In this document: positions 9,657 through 17,922 of the stretch, one piece after another
Layout of the letters: each line of letters begins with the position of its first letter
How positions within the stretch are numbered: the stretch's first letter is position 1
NCBI RefSeq assembly: GCF_022669155.1
Contig: NZ_JALBVB010000044.1
Coordinates: forward strand, 175,488 to 232,375
Source of the DNA: Kineococcus sp. TRM81007
Lineage (GTDB): Bacteria; Actinomycetota; Actinomycetes; Actinomycetales; Kineococcaceae
DNA length: 56,888 bases
Reading direction: 5' to 3'
The notes under the pieces: generated by a model
Database searches by the model: none
What the model was told of the DNA's origin: nothing
What the model saw: only the letters and a program-made list of their open reading frames with translations
Translations under genes and position numbers: made by a program

Positions 9657-10826
9657 TCAGGTGGCGGGCGCCTCCACCGGTGCGGCGGCGGTGCGCGGGC
9701 GGACCGGCAGCCCGGCGCGCAGGCGGGCCAGCGCCGGGCCGGGGTCGCGCAGCGCGGCGACGCTGTGCCGGGCCCCGGGCGCCGCGGCCAGGGTGGCGGC
9801 GAGGTCGCCGACCAGGCCCCCGCGCCGCTCGGTCAGCGCCCGGCGCACGTCCGCGCTGCCCCACTGGTAGCGCACGCCCGGCCGGGCGCGCACCGGGCGC
9901 GGGGAGCGGCCGAGGGCGACCTCGCCCCACACCGCGGGCAGGTTCGCGCCGGCGGCCACCGCCAGCGACATCGAGCCGTAGAAGCGGGCGTTGAGGTCGA
10001 TGAGCCGCGCGGGCCCGCCGGGCTCGGCGACGTACTGCAGCTCCGCCAGGCCGATCAGGTCCAGGGACGCCAGCAGGGCCCGCGCCCGGGCGGCCAGCTC
10101 CTCGTCGACGTCGACGGTGACGGCGCGGGCGCTGGCCCCGGCGAGCGGCGGCCAGATGCGCTCGGCGCGCTGCATCGACTCGGCGACCACGCCGTCCGGG
10201 CCGCGCACGACGGCGTAGGCGGTGAGGGTGCCGGGGTGGAGCACCTGCACCTCCGCCTCGCCGCCGAGGGCGCGGATCTGCGCGACGCGCCCGGCGACGG
10301 CGGTGCGGCCGGTGACGACGGTGGTGTCGATGCGCGGCGGGGAACCGGCCACGTCGGGGCGGGCGTGCCGCTGCGCCTTGACGACGCAGGCGGTGCGCTC
10401 GTCGGGCACGTCGGTGGCGTCGAGGACGTCGGGCACCGCGATGCCGGCCGCCGCCGCGGCGCGCGAGAGCTCCGCCTTGTCCATCGCGCGCAGCAGCTGC
10501 TCGTGCGGGCCGTGGGGGACGACCGCCCCGGCGGCGGTGACGACGTCGCGGGCGGCGGACAGGGCGGTGACCTCCGCCTCACCGGCGCCGAAGACGACGT
10601 CGTAGCGACCGTCGCGCGCGATCGCGGCGACGGCGTCCACGAACGCGCCGACGGGGTGCAGGGCCGGGACGCGGTGGTGGGCGGAGCAGGCCCGGGAGGA
10701 GGCGGCCAGGCCCCCGCCGGGGCCGGTGGGGGTGGCCACGCCCACGGTCCACCCGGCGGCGGCCAGCGCCCGGGCGGCGGCCAGCGCCCCCCTGCTCCAG
10801 CCCTGCTCGACGATCAGCGCCCGCAA
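9657..10826 (-). CDS. ATP-grasp domain protein
   Basis: A 389-residue protein with a pre-ATP-grasp Rossmann-like start (MRALIVEQGWSRGALAAARAL) and a carbamoyl-phosphate-synthase-like ATP-grasp region: MDKAELSRAAAAAGIAVP, then the metal/ATP-binding end IDLNARFYGSMSLAVAAG near residues 270-290. Such enzymes ligate a carboxylate to an amine or thiol using ATP; the substrate here is unknown. The start is TTG, supported by a perfect AGGAGG six bases upstream. It lies 112 bases downstream of the thrE-like gene on the same strand, so the two may be cotranscribed. The C-terminal 60 residues are Arg/Ala-rich. Confidence 0.8.
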   Translation of the reverse strand: MRALIVEQGWSRGALAAARALAAAGWTVGVATPTGPGGGLAASSRACSAHHRVPALHPVGAFVDAVAAIARDGRYDVVFGAGEAEVTALSAARDVVTAAGAVVPHGPHEQLLRAMDKAELSRAAAAAGIAVPDVLDATDVPDERTACVVKAQRHARPDVAGSPPRIDTTVVTGRTAVAGRVAQIRALGGEAEVQVLHPGTLTAYAVVRGPDGVVAESMQRAERIWPPLAGASARAVTVDVDEELAARARALLASLDLIGLAELQYVAEPGGPARLIDLNARFYGSMSLAVAAGANLPAVWGEVALGRSPRPVRARPGVRYQWGSADVRRALTERRGGLVGDLAATLAAAPGARHSVAALRDPGPALARLRAGLPVRPRTAAAPVEAPAT

Positions 10827-10849
10827 CCCGGTCCTCCTGTGCGTCCTGT

Positions 10850-10867
10850 CCGCGGGCGCTCCCGCGG
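10850..10867 (-). other. Short perfect hairpin between the exporter and ATP-grasp genes
   Basis: CCGCGGG and CCCGCGG form a 7-bp stem around a CGCT loop. It sits downstream of the thrE-like stop and just upstream of the ATP-grasp ribosome-binding site. It could attenuate or terminate the upstream transcript, but there is no T tract, and GC-rich palindromes arise easily at this composition. Confidence 0.3.
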
Positions 10868-10938
10868 CGCCCCGCGCCAGCCTGCCGGGGCGTGGTCGCG
10901 CCCGCGATCCGGTGCGTGCCGGGCGGCCGGTGCCCGGG

Positions 10939-12360
10939 TCAGAACCGCCGGTTCAGGGAGCGGCTGCGGACCCGGCGCTCGACGCGGTCGAACTCGCGGC
11001 GCAGCGGGGTGGAGAGGAACTCCCCGAGCGTGACGCCGGCGGCCAGGGCGAGGGCGGTGCCGAGGGCCTGGACGAGCAGCGCCAGCCCGGCGGAGGTGCC
11101 GCCGCCGACGAGCGTGAAGATCGCGCGGTAGATCGCCAGGCCGGGCAGCAGCGGCACGATGCCGCAGACGGAGACCACCAGCCCGGGCACCCGCCAGCGC
11201 CAGGCGGTGCCCTCGGCGAGCAGGCCGACGAGCAGGGCGGCCAGGCCGGCGGCCGTGATGGGCCCGGCGCCGGCGGCGAGGGCGGCGGCGGAGACGGCGG
11301 CGGCGGTGCCGCCGGCGACGGCGGCCAGCGCGATGGCGCGGGCGTCGGCGTAGCCGGACACGGCCCACGCCAGGGCGGCGGCGGCGCCGGCGAGCACCTG
11401 CACGAGCGCGGGGGGCGTCTCGGTGGGCGCGAACGTGAGGTTCAGGGTGATGCCGGCTCGCTGGCCGATGTCGAGGACGCCGGCGATGCCGAGGACCAGG
11501 GCGACCGTCAGGGTGACCGTCTCGAAGGCGCGGGCTCCGGCGGTGACGTAGAAACCGGAGATGGCGTCCTCGGCGGAGCCGACGAGGGACAACCCGGCCA
11601 GCAGCACGACGATGCCGGAACCGACCACGAGGGACGGCGGCAGCACGCCGACCCAGTCGGGCAGGTGCTCCTGCCACAGCAGCAGCGCCAGCGCGACGCA
11701 GGTGGCCAGCGCGGCGCCTGCGACCTGCTGGAAGAACGCGGGCAGCCCGCGGCGGTTGAGCGCGAACAGCAGCGCCTGCAGGGCGGCGGTGGTGGCGGCC
11801 GCGGCGACCGCGACGGGCCAACCGCCGCCGAGCACGACGGCCACGGACACCGCCAGGCCGACGGCGCCGAGGGAGGCGACGGCGCCGCGGTAGGGGCGCC
11901 GGGAGCTCAGCAGCCGCTTGAGGCGGGCGTCGAGCTCGGCGGGCTCGAGCCCCTCGCCGGCCTCGTGGGCGAGCTCGTAGAGGGCGGACAGGCGCGAGTA
12001 GTCGGTGGCGCGCGCCTGCACGACGCGCACGTCCGTGAGGGGGAAGCCGTCGGCGCCGACGGTGGCGATGACGACGGCGGTGAAGGTGATGTCGACCTGC
12101 GTGCGGTGCAGGCCGGCGCCGGCGGCGGCGCGCAGCGTCAGGGCGGCGACGTCGGCGGCGGAGGCGCCGCAGGACAGCAGCGCCTCGGCCATCCGGGTCA
12201 GGGCGCGCAGCGCCTCCAGCGCCTGGTGCTGCTGGACGACGACGTCGTCGGCGGGGTCGGTGACCGGGGCGGGCACGTGCCCGGCGAGTCGGCCGGCCAG
12301 GCGGGCGAACCCGCTGCGGACCGTCCCGGGCAGCGCGCGTCCGGGGAGCAGCAGGGGCAC
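10939..12360 (-). CDS. ThrE-type threonine/serine exporter family membrane protein
   Basis: A 473-residue fused ThrE protein. The soluble N-terminal half contains EALLSCGASAADVAALTLRAA and HRTQVDITFTAV, as in the DUF1212 part of ThrE. About ten hydrophobic segments follow, beginning near GAVASLGAVGLAVSVAVVLGG and ending with the ThrE_2-like module (VCGIVPLLPGLAIYRAIF). In Corynebacterium ThrE exports L-threonine and L-serine by proton motive force; the substrate here is inferred from family only. The GTG start is weakly supported. It is followed by the ATP-grasp gene and preceded by a secreted-protein gene on the same strand. Confidence 0.85.
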   Translation of the reverse strand: MPLLLPGRALPGTVRSGFARLAGRLAGHVPAPVTDPADDVVVQQHQALEALRALTRMAEALLSCGASAADVAALTLRAAAGAGLHRTQVDITFTAVVIATVGADGFPLTDVRVVQARATDYSRLSALYELAHEAGEGLEPAELDARLKRLLSSRRPYRGAVASLGAVGLAVSVAVVLGGGWPVAVAAAATTAALQALLFALNRRGLPAFFQQVAGAALATCVALALLLWQEHLPDWVGVLPPSLVVGSGIVVLLAGLSLVGSAEDAISGFYVTAGARAFETVTLTVALVLGIAGVLDIGQRAGITLNLTFAPTETPPALVQVLAGAAAALAWAVSGYADARAIALAAVAGGTAAAVSAAALAAGAGPITAAGLAALLVGLLAEGTAWRWRVPGLVVSVCGIVPLLPGLAIYRAIFTLVGGGTSAGLALLVQALGTALALAAGVTLGEFLSTPLRREFDRVERRVRSRSLNRRF

Positions 12361-12422
12361 GCCCCGACGCTACCCGCTCGCGGCCCCCCTCCTCGCCCCT
12401 CCCCCGCCCCGCGGGGATCGGG

Positions 12423-12872
12423 TCAGCAGAGCAGGGCGAGGTCGGCGGCCACGGGGGCGGGGGCCTCCTCGCAGCCGACGCCCGCGGTGCCGAGGGACAC
12501 GACGGCCCAGGCCTCCCCGGTGCGGTGCAGCACGACGGTGGCGGGGTCCAGGGCCGTCGGGTCGGCCGGGGCCAGCTCGGCGGCGGCCCAGGCCGGGTCG
12601 CTCGCGGCGGTGCGCACCCGCGTGACGGCGTAGGCCTCGGCGGGCACGGCGGCGACCTGCGAGCCGGCCCGCACGGCGGCGGCGACCTCGGCGGCCACCT
12701 GCACGGGGACCTGCGGGGTGGCGTGCGCGACGAGCTGCGCACCGGCCCCGGTGGAGCCACCGGCGGGTGCGGCGGGCCCGGCAGCTCCCGAGGGCACGGC
12801 CGCGGCCAGCAGCGCGAGGGCACCGGCCGCGGGGAGGGTCGCGGCCAGGGCGGTGCGGCGGGTGCGGGTCAC
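12423..12872 (-). CDS. Small secreted protein of unknown function
   Basis: A 149-residue protein starting at a GTG preceded by AGGAGG four bases away. Residues 1-30 form a Sec-type signal peptide: TRTRR, then a hydrophobic core, then a likely cleavage after a SGAAG-type site. The mature part is Ala/Pro-rich and ends with a compact conserved-looking module: ATVVLHRTGEAWAVVSLG, then TAGVGCEEAP and a C-terminal LALLC. The two cysteines probably form a disulfide outside the cell. I recognise this tail pattern from uncharacterised actinobacterial exported proteins but know no function. Confidence 0.7.
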   Translation of the reverse strand: MTRTRRTALAATLPAAGALALLAAAVPSGAAGPAAPAGGSTGAGAQLVAHATPQVPVQVAAEVAAAVRAGSQVAAVPAEAYAVTRVRTAASDPAWAAAELAPADPTALDPATVVLHRTGEAWAVVSLGTAGVGCEEAPAPVAADLALLC

Positions 12873-12999
12873 GGTGCCTCCTCGCGCGCGGCGCGCGGTG
12901 CGGGACCCTCCCGCGTCGCGGCTGCGCACTGGTGTGACGCGCGCGGCGGCGTTCCCGTTGCACGGGGGCGGGCACCGGCACAGCTCCCGCACGGCTTCC

Positions 13000-14271
13000 T
13001 CACACGTGGGTGCGGGCGATGTCCGCGGACCCGCGCGAGCGCGCCCGCAGCAGCCGCCGCGCGTCCAGGCGCTGGACGACGGGTGCGGCGGTGGCGCCGT
13101 GCACCACGACGGACAGCGCGATGGTGAACCCGACCGCCGCCCACAGCGGACCGGCGGGGAACTCGCCCTCCGCCAGGGCCCACGACAGGTAGAACAGCGA
13201 GCCGATGCCGCGCACGCCGTAGACGCCGATGACCCACCGCTCGCGGGGCCCGGCCCGGGTGCCGAGCAGGCTCAGCCACCCCACCAGCGGGCGGATCACG
13301 AGCACCAGCAGCACCCCGGTGAGGGCGAGCTGCCAGGTGAGGTCGCGCAGCAGCCCGTCGGACAGCGCGGCGCCCAGCAGCAGCAGGAGCCAGGCGGTGA
13401 GCATCCGCTCGACCTGCTCGACGAAGCCGTGGGCGACGCGGTGGGCGCCGTGGGAGCGCTCCGCGGAGCGGATGGCGTGGGCGGCGACGAACACGGCCAC
13501 GAACCCGTAGCCGTGCAGCATCTCGGTGACCCCGTAGGCGAGGAAGGTCACGGCCAGGGCGGTGAAGCCCTCCACGTCGTCGGCCAGCCGCAGCGCGTGC
13601 AGCCGGGAGCGGAAGAACAGCGCACCGAGCACGCGGCCGATCACCAGGCCGCTGACCAGGCCGACGACGCTGCGCAGCAGCAGGTCCTCCAGCGCCCAGC
13701 CGCCCAGCGCCGTGGCCGTGGCGCCGGCGGTGGCGAGCACGACGGCGAGGTGCACGACGGGGAAGGTGGCGCCGTCGTTGAGGCCCGCCTCGCTGGTGAG
13801 GGCGAAGCGCACCTCGTCCTCGGTGGTCGGGTCGTCGGCGGGCTCCCCGACCTGCACGTCGCTGGCCAGCACCGGGTCGGTGGGGGCCAGCACCGCCCCG
13901 AGCAGGACGGCGGCGGCCAGCGGCAGCCCGGCCAGGGCGCTGCCGGTGAGCGCGACGAGCGCGATGGTCAGCGGCATGGCGATGGCGACCAGCCGCCAGG
14001 TGCTGGCCCACCGCCGCCAGCCGAAGGGGCGGTCGATGGCCAGCCCCGCCCCCATCAGCGAGATGATCACCACGATCTCGGTGACGTGCTCGGTGATGGA
14101 CTCGTGGGCCATCGGGTCCACGGGGGGCAGCCCCGGGACCAGGCCGAGGAGGACGCCGAGGGCCAGGAAGGCCATCGGCAGGTTGACGGGCAGGCGTTCG
14201 ATGACGCGCGGCAGGAGGGCGGCGAGCAGCGCGCTGGCGCCCGCGATCGTGAACAGGAGCGCGTAGAGCAA
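13000..14271 (-). CDS. CPA1-family Na+/H+ (cation/proton) antiporter
   Basis: A 423-residue polytopic membrane protein with about 12 hydrophobic segments. Family motifs include LAPTDPVLASDVQVGEPADD, carrying the ion-binding Asp of the TDP region, then EAGLNDGATFPVVHLAVVL and YGVRGIGSLFYLSWAL. These match NhaP-type sodium-proton exchangers, which extrude Na+ or K+ for H+ in pH and osmotic control. Translation probably starts at a TTG preceded by GAGG. The protein lacks the long C-terminal regulatory tail seen in some CPA1 members. It is separated from the NhaA gene by several kilobases, so the window encodes two antiporters. Confidence 0.9.
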   Translation of the reverse strand: MLYALLFTIAGASALLAALLPRVIERLPVNLPMAFLALGVLLGLVPGLPPVDPMAHESITEHVTEIVVIISLMGAGLAIDRPFGWRRWASTWRLVAIAMPLTIALVALTGSALAGLPLAAAVLLGAVLAPTDPVLASDVQVGEPADDPTTEDEVRFALTSEAGLNDGATFPVVHLAVVLATAGATATALGGWALEDLLLRSVVGLVSGLVIGRVLGALFFRSRLHALRLADDVEGFTALAVTFLAYGVTEMLHGYGFVAVFVAAHAIRSAERSHGAHRVAHGFVEQVERMLTAWLLLLLGAALSDGLLRDLTWQLALTGVLLVLVIRPLVGWLSLLGTRAGPRERWVIGVYGVRGIGSLFYLSWALAEGEFPAGPLWAAVGFTIALSVVVHGATAAPVVQRLDARRLLRARSRGSADIARTHV

Positions 14272-14306
14272 GGGGACCTCGGGTCAGCGGGTGCGAGCCG
14301 GGTGCG

Positions 14307-15011
14307 TCAGCGCCCGAGACCCGCCCGGTCCACGCGGCGGTGGAAGCGCATGCCCGCCAGGCCGCCGAGGATCGCGCCGACGAGGGCGACGACGACGGCG
14401 CCGATGAGCGTCAGGACGGACTCGGCGGTCAGCGACCCGAGGTCGGCGGGGACGCGCGGGAAGCTGTTGAGCTGGCCGAGGACGTCGTAGGCGTCACCCG
14501 CGACGGCGGCGAGGATCGCGATGACGACCGCGACGACGATCGCCCACGCCCAGACGGCCACGCCCTGCTTGGCGCCGTTGAACCGGGCCATGCGGCCGGC
14601 GACGTACCCGCCGCAGAAGTAGGCGACGAACAGCACGACGAGCAGCGCGATCGCCCCGGCCAGGCCGATGGCGGCGGCGTTGCCCTGCGCCTGGTCCGCG
14701 ATGGTGCCGACGGCGTCGGCCGGGGTGCCGCTGGTGGTGGCCAGGCCGATCGCGGTGCCGGTGGCGGCGACGAGGGCGGTGAGCAGCACGGCGGTGCCGG
14801 TGGCGGTGAGCCAGCCGAAGAACGCGGAGCCGACCTTGACGCCGCCGAAGGCGTTCTTCTCGCGCTCCACGACGTCCTTGCGGTTCAGCGTCGGGCCGTG
14901 CTCGACCGCGAGGCGGTCGGGGGCGGTGTCCTGCTCGGCCGGCCTGCCGAGGGGGCGGGCGCCGTCGCGGGGGGCGTCGGCGGCGTGCGATCCGTCGCTC
15001 GGGGTGCTCAC
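14307..15011 (-). CDS. Conserved multi-pass membrane protein
   Basis: A 234-residue protein beginning at a GTG with GGAGG five bases upstream. About 90 hydrophilic, Asp/Arg-rich residues precede four predicted transmembrane segments: VGSAFFGWLTATGTAVLLTAL, the AAIGLAGAIALLVVLFVAYF stretch, a VWAWAIVVAVVIAILAAVAG stretch, and the C-terminal TLIGAVVVALVGAILGGLAG. Between the second and third lies CGGYVAGRMARFNGAKQGV, a pattern I recognise from uncharacterised actinobacterial membrane proteins. Its gene follows the esterase gene on the same strand and precedes the CPA1 antiporter gene by 35 bases. Function unknown. Confidence 0.75.
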   Translation of the reverse strand: MSTPSDGSHAADAPRDGARPLGRPAEQDTAPDRLAVEHGPTLNRKDVVEREKNAFGGVKVGSAFFGWLTATGTAVLLTALVAATGTAIGLATTSGTPADAVGTIADQAQGNAAAIGLAGAIALLVVLFVAYFCGGYVAGRMARFNGAKQGVAVWAWAIVVAVVIAILAAVAGDAYDVLGQLNSFPRVPADLGSLTAESVLTLIGAVVVALVGAILGGLAGMRFHRRVDRAGLGR

Positions 15012-15121
15012 GATGGCCTCCAGGGTTCTCCTCGCCACCGGGACGCCCGGCGCCCTCCGAGTGTCACCGCGGTCCAGGGCCCCGGCCACTCGAAGCGCCC
15101 GAGGTGGTGCGCCCCGGCCGG

Positions 15122-16051
15122 TCACCGGGTGCCGAGCAGCTCCCCCAGGTCGCGGCACAGCTGCCGGGCGGCGCGGTCCGCGGCGACGGACACCGGCCCC
15201 ATGCCGAGGAAGCCGTGGACGAGGTCGTCGTAGCGGCGCAGCACCACCCGCACGCCGTCCGCGGCCAGCGCCTCGGCGTAGGCGACGCCCTCGTCGCGCA
15301 GCGGGTCGAAGCCGGCGACGCCGACGACGGCGGGCGGCTGCCCGGCCAGGGACGGCGCGTCCAGCGGCGCGAACCGCACGTCGGTGGGGTCGCCGCGGTA
15401 GTGCCCGCCGAACCAGCGCAGGGCATCGGCGTCCAGCACGGGCGCGGAGGCGTTCTCCCGCACCGAGGGGAACTCCCGCCCGCCACTGACGGCGGGGTAG
15501 ACGAGCAGCTGCGCGGCCAGCCCCTCCCCCGCGGGCGACTGCGCGGCCACCGCGGCGAGGTTGCCGCCGGCGCTGTCCCCGGCGACGGCCACGCGGTCCG
15601 GGTCGCCGCCCAGCGCGGCGGCGTTCTCGCGCACCCAGCCGGTGGCGCTGACGGCGTCGTCGGGGGCGGCGGGGAACGGGTGCTCGGGGGCGAGGCGGTA
15701 GGCGACGGAGACGACGAGCGCGCCGGACTCGGCGGCGAGCGTGCGCGCCTGCCCGTCGTGGGTGTCCAGGTCGCCGGTGACCCAGCCGCCGCCGTGGAAG
15801 AACACCACCACGGGCGGGGCGCCGTCGCCCCCCTCAGGCCGGTACAGGCGGGCGGGCAGCTCCCCGGCGGCACCGGGCACGGTGGTGTCCTCCACGGCGG
15901 CGACCGGCCCCCACCAGGCGGGGTCCACGCCGGCGCCGGTGAGGCTGCCGCCGCTGCGCACCTGCGCGGGGGTCAGCGCGCTCAGCGGGGGCAGCCCCGC
16001 GGCGGCGATGCGCTGCACGGCCTGGGCGATCTGCGGGTCCAGCTGCGTCAC
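15122..16051 (-). CDS. Alpha/beta hydrolase, HSL-family esterase
   Basis: A 309-residue carboxylesterase of the hormone-sensitive-lipase group. The oxyanion-hole motif FFHGGGWVTGD is near residue 85, the nucleophile motif AGDSAGGNLAAVAA near residue 155, the acidic residue lies in GVAGFDPLRDEG and the catalytic histidine in LVHGFLGM. Members hydrolyse short-chain esters in the cytoplasm; the natural substrate is unknown. The GTG start has GGAG six bases upstream. It is divergent from the NmrA-like/sigma operon, with 150 bases between them. Confidence 0.9.
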   Translation of the reverse strand: MTQLDPQIAQAVQRIAAAGLPPLSALTPAQVRSGGSLTGAGVDPAWWGPVAAVEDTTVPGAAGELPARLYRPEGGDGAPPVVVFFHGGGWVTGDLDTHDGQARTLAAESGALVVSVAYRLAPEHPFPAAPDDAVSATGWVRENAAALGGDPDRVAVAGDSAGGNLAAVAAQSPAGEGLAAQLLVYPAVSGGREFPSVRENASAPVLDADALRWFGGHYRGDPTDVRFAPLDAPSLAGQPPAVVGVAGFDPLRDEGVAYAEALAADGVRVVLRRYDDLVHGFLGMGPVSVAADRAARQLCRDLGELLGTR

Positions 16052-16138
16052 GGGTGCTCCGTCCGCTCGGGCGCCCGGCCGGCGCCGACCGCGCCCCAGT
16101 GTGCGGGCGCGGCCCGGGGTCCGCCCGGCGGGGCGCCG

Positions 16139-16165
16139 TGTCACACCCGGCCGCCGCACCTCGTC
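16139..16165 (+). promoter_or_regulatory. Candidate ECF41 sigma-factor promoter
   Basis: TGTCACA at 16139-16145 and CGTC at 16162-16165, separated by 16 bases. These match, from memory of the published ECF41 work, the -35 (TGTCACA) and -10 (CGTC) elements recognised by ECF41 sigma factors. It lies 36 bases upstream of the NmrA-like gene that is cotranscribed with an ECF41 sigma gene, so autoregulation is the natural reading. Confidence 0.75.
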
Positions 16166-16201
16166 CTGGGGGTGTCGGTGGGACGAGGAGCGGAGGCGGA
16201 C

Positions 16202-16942
16202 GTGCGGGTGGCGGTGGCCGGCGGGACCGGCGTGGTGGGGCGGCTGGTGGTCGCCGAACTGGTGGGGGCCGGCGTGGAGGCGGTGCCGCTGGCGCGTTCG
16301 CGCGGGGTGGACCTGGTGTCCGGGCGGGGGCTGGAGGAGGCGTTGCGCGGCGCCGACGCGGTCGTGGACGTCTCCAGCACGGCGAGCGCGAGCGCGCGGG
16401 GGTCGGTGCGCTTCTTCGGCGCCGCCACGGCCAACCTGCTGTCGGCCGCCGACCGGGCCGGCACCGGGCACGTGGTGGTGCTCTCGGTGGTCGGCGCCGA
16501 CCGCGTCGACCTGGGTCACTACCTGGGCAAGCGCTGCCAGGAGGAGCTGCTGGCGGCCGGGCCGGTGCCGTGGACACTGCTGCGCGCCACACAGTTCCAC
16601 GAGTTCGCGCAGCAGCTGCTGGGCCGGGTCCCGGGCCCGCTGGCGCCCGTGCCGGTGGCGCCGTACCGGCCGGTGGCGGCGCGGGAGGTCGCCGCCCACC
16701 TGGCCGGGCTCGCGCGGCGGCCGGCGGCGGGGGTGGTGCCGCCGATCGCCGGTCCGGAGGTGCTGCGGCTGCCGGACGCGGCGCGCCGGGTGCTGGCGGC
16801 GGGCGGCCGTCGCCGCCTCGTCGTGCCGGTGCGGGTGCCGGGCCGCGCGGGCCGGGCCCTCGCCGCCGGTGCGCTGCTGCCGGAGGGTCCGCACGTCACC
16901 GGTACCGTCACGCTCGCCGAGCACCTGGAGGAGCCGTGCTGA
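16202..16942 (+). CDS. NmrA-like NAD(P)-binding oxidoreductase/epimerase
   Basis: A 246-residue atypical short-chain dehydrogenase. The N-terminal nucleotide-binding motif is VAVAGGTGVVGRLVVAEL. VVDVSSTASASARG and VVLSVVGADRVDLGHYLGKRCQEELL follow; the latter is typical of NmrA-like proteins, where the Tyr/Lys active site is often degenerate. The GTG start has GGAGG five bases upstream. The 3' end overlaps the sigma gene by 7 bases. ECF41 sigma genes are known to neighbour carboxymuconolactone decarboxylases, oxidoreductases or epimerases; this is that partner. Its substrate is unknown. Confidence 0.85.
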   Translation: MRVAVAGGTGVVGRLVVAELVGAGVEAVPLARSRGVDLVSGRGLEEALRGADAVVDVSSTASASARGSVRFFGAATANLLSAADRAGTGHVVVLSVVGADRVDLGHYLGKRCQEELLAAGPVPWTLLRATQFHEFAQQLLGRVPGPLAPVPVAPYRPVAAREVAAHLAGLARRPAAGVVPPIAGPEVLRLPDAARRVLAAGGRRRLVVPVRVPGRAGRALAAGALLPEGPHVTGTVTLAEHLEEPC

Positions 16943-17922
16943 CGCCGCACCGCGACGACACCACCGGGGAGACCACCGGGGAGACCACCGGGGCGCGCGC
17001 CGAGGAGCTCGCCCGGCGGTGGGTGCGGCAGCGCGGCAGGCTCGTCGGCGTCGCCTACGCGGTGCTGGGCTCGCGCGCGGAGGCCGAGGACGTCGTCGCC
17101 GACTGCTGGCTGCGCCTGGTGGGCGCCGACGCCGCGGAGCGGGTGCGGGACGTGGAGGCGTGGGCGACGGTCGCGGTGGCCCGCCGGGCGCTGGACGTGC
17201 TGCGCTCGGCGCGCTCGCGCCGGGAGAGCTACGTCGGGCCGTGGCTGCCCGAGCCGCTGCTGACCGGCGCGGCGGCGGGCGACCCCGCGGACCGGGTCAC
17301 CCTGGACGAGCGGGTGAGCTACGCCCTCGCGGTGGTGCTGGAGACCCTCACGCCCGCCGAGCGCACGGCGTGGGTGCTCCACGAGCTGTTCGGGGTGCCC
17401 TTCGCCGAGGTGGCGCGCGTGGTGGGGCGCAGCCCGGCGGCGGTGCGGCAGCTGGCCAGCCGCGCCCGCGCCCGCGTCGCCGCCGGCGCCGCCCGCCTCG
17501 AGGTGGACCCCGCCGAGCACCGCCGGGTGACCGCCGCGTTCCTGGCGGCGGCGGCCGGAGGGGACCTCGGGGCGCTGCTGGCGCTGCTGGACCCGGCCGT
17601 GGTGCTGACCAGCGACGGCGGCGGCGTCGTGAGCGCCGCGCGGCGCAGCGTGCACGGCGCCGACCGGGTGGGCCGGTTCCTGGTGGGCCTGGCGGGCAAG
17701 CGCCTGGTGGGGGCGACCGCCCGGGTCGTGGAGGTCAACGGCGGCGCGGGCTTCGCGGTGGAGGGCCCGTCCGGGACGGTGCTCGTCGGGGTGCTGGGGG
17801 TGACCGCGGGCACCGTGCGGCGCGTCGACCTCGTCCTCAACCCCGCCAAGCTGCCCCCGGCGGCGCCCGGGGCCCGGGGGTCCGAGCCCGGGGGTCTCAG
17901 CCCGCGCGCTCCAGGAGCGTGA
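16936..17922 (+). CDS. ECF41-family RNA polymerase sigma factor (SigJ-like) with SnoaL-like C-terminus
   Basis: A 328-residue sigma factor. Region 2 (LVGVAYAVLGSRAEAEDVVADCWLRL) is near residues 35-65. The family-defining linker YVGPWLPEPLL is near 100-110, and region 4 (LTPAERTAWVLHELFGVPFAEVARVVGRSPAAVRQLASRARARV) near 138-180. A SnoaL/NTF2-like domain then carries the second ECF41 signature, TSDGGG, near 226. In this family the extension both supports and restrains sigma activity, replacing an anti-sigma factor. It starts within the NmrA-like gene. The N-terminus contains three 12-base repeats encoding (D/E)TTG. The last 26 bases overlap rlmC on the other strand. Confidence 0.93.
   Translation: MLTPHRDDTTGETTGETTGARAEELARRWVRQRGRLVGVAYAVLGSRAEAEDVVADCWLRLVGADAAERVRDVEAWATVAVARRALDVLRSARSRRESYVGPWLPEPLLTGAAAGDPADRVTLDERVSYALAVVLETLTPAERTAWVLHELFGVPFAEVARVVGRSPAAVRQLASRARARVAAGAARLEVDPAEHRRVTAAFLAAAAGGDLGALLALLDPAVVLTSDGGGVVSAARRSVHGADRVGRFLVGLAGKRLVGATARVVEVNGGAGFAVEGPSGTVLVGVLGVTAGTVRRVDLVLNPAKLPPAAPGARGSEPGGLSPRAPGA
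16957..16992 (+). repeat. Three 12-base in-frame repeats at the sigma-gene 5' end
   Basis: Units GACACCACCGGG, GAGACCACCGGG and GAGACCACCGGG, encoding DTTG-ETTG-ETTG ahead of sigma region 2. Copy-number changes would keep frame and alter only a disordered N-terminus. Confidence 0.85.

Noticed and set aside
12873-12999. GC-rich inverted repeats upstream of the small secreted protein as an operator
   Set aside because: They consist of CGCG/GCGC runs expected by chance at this composition and have no clear dyad centre.
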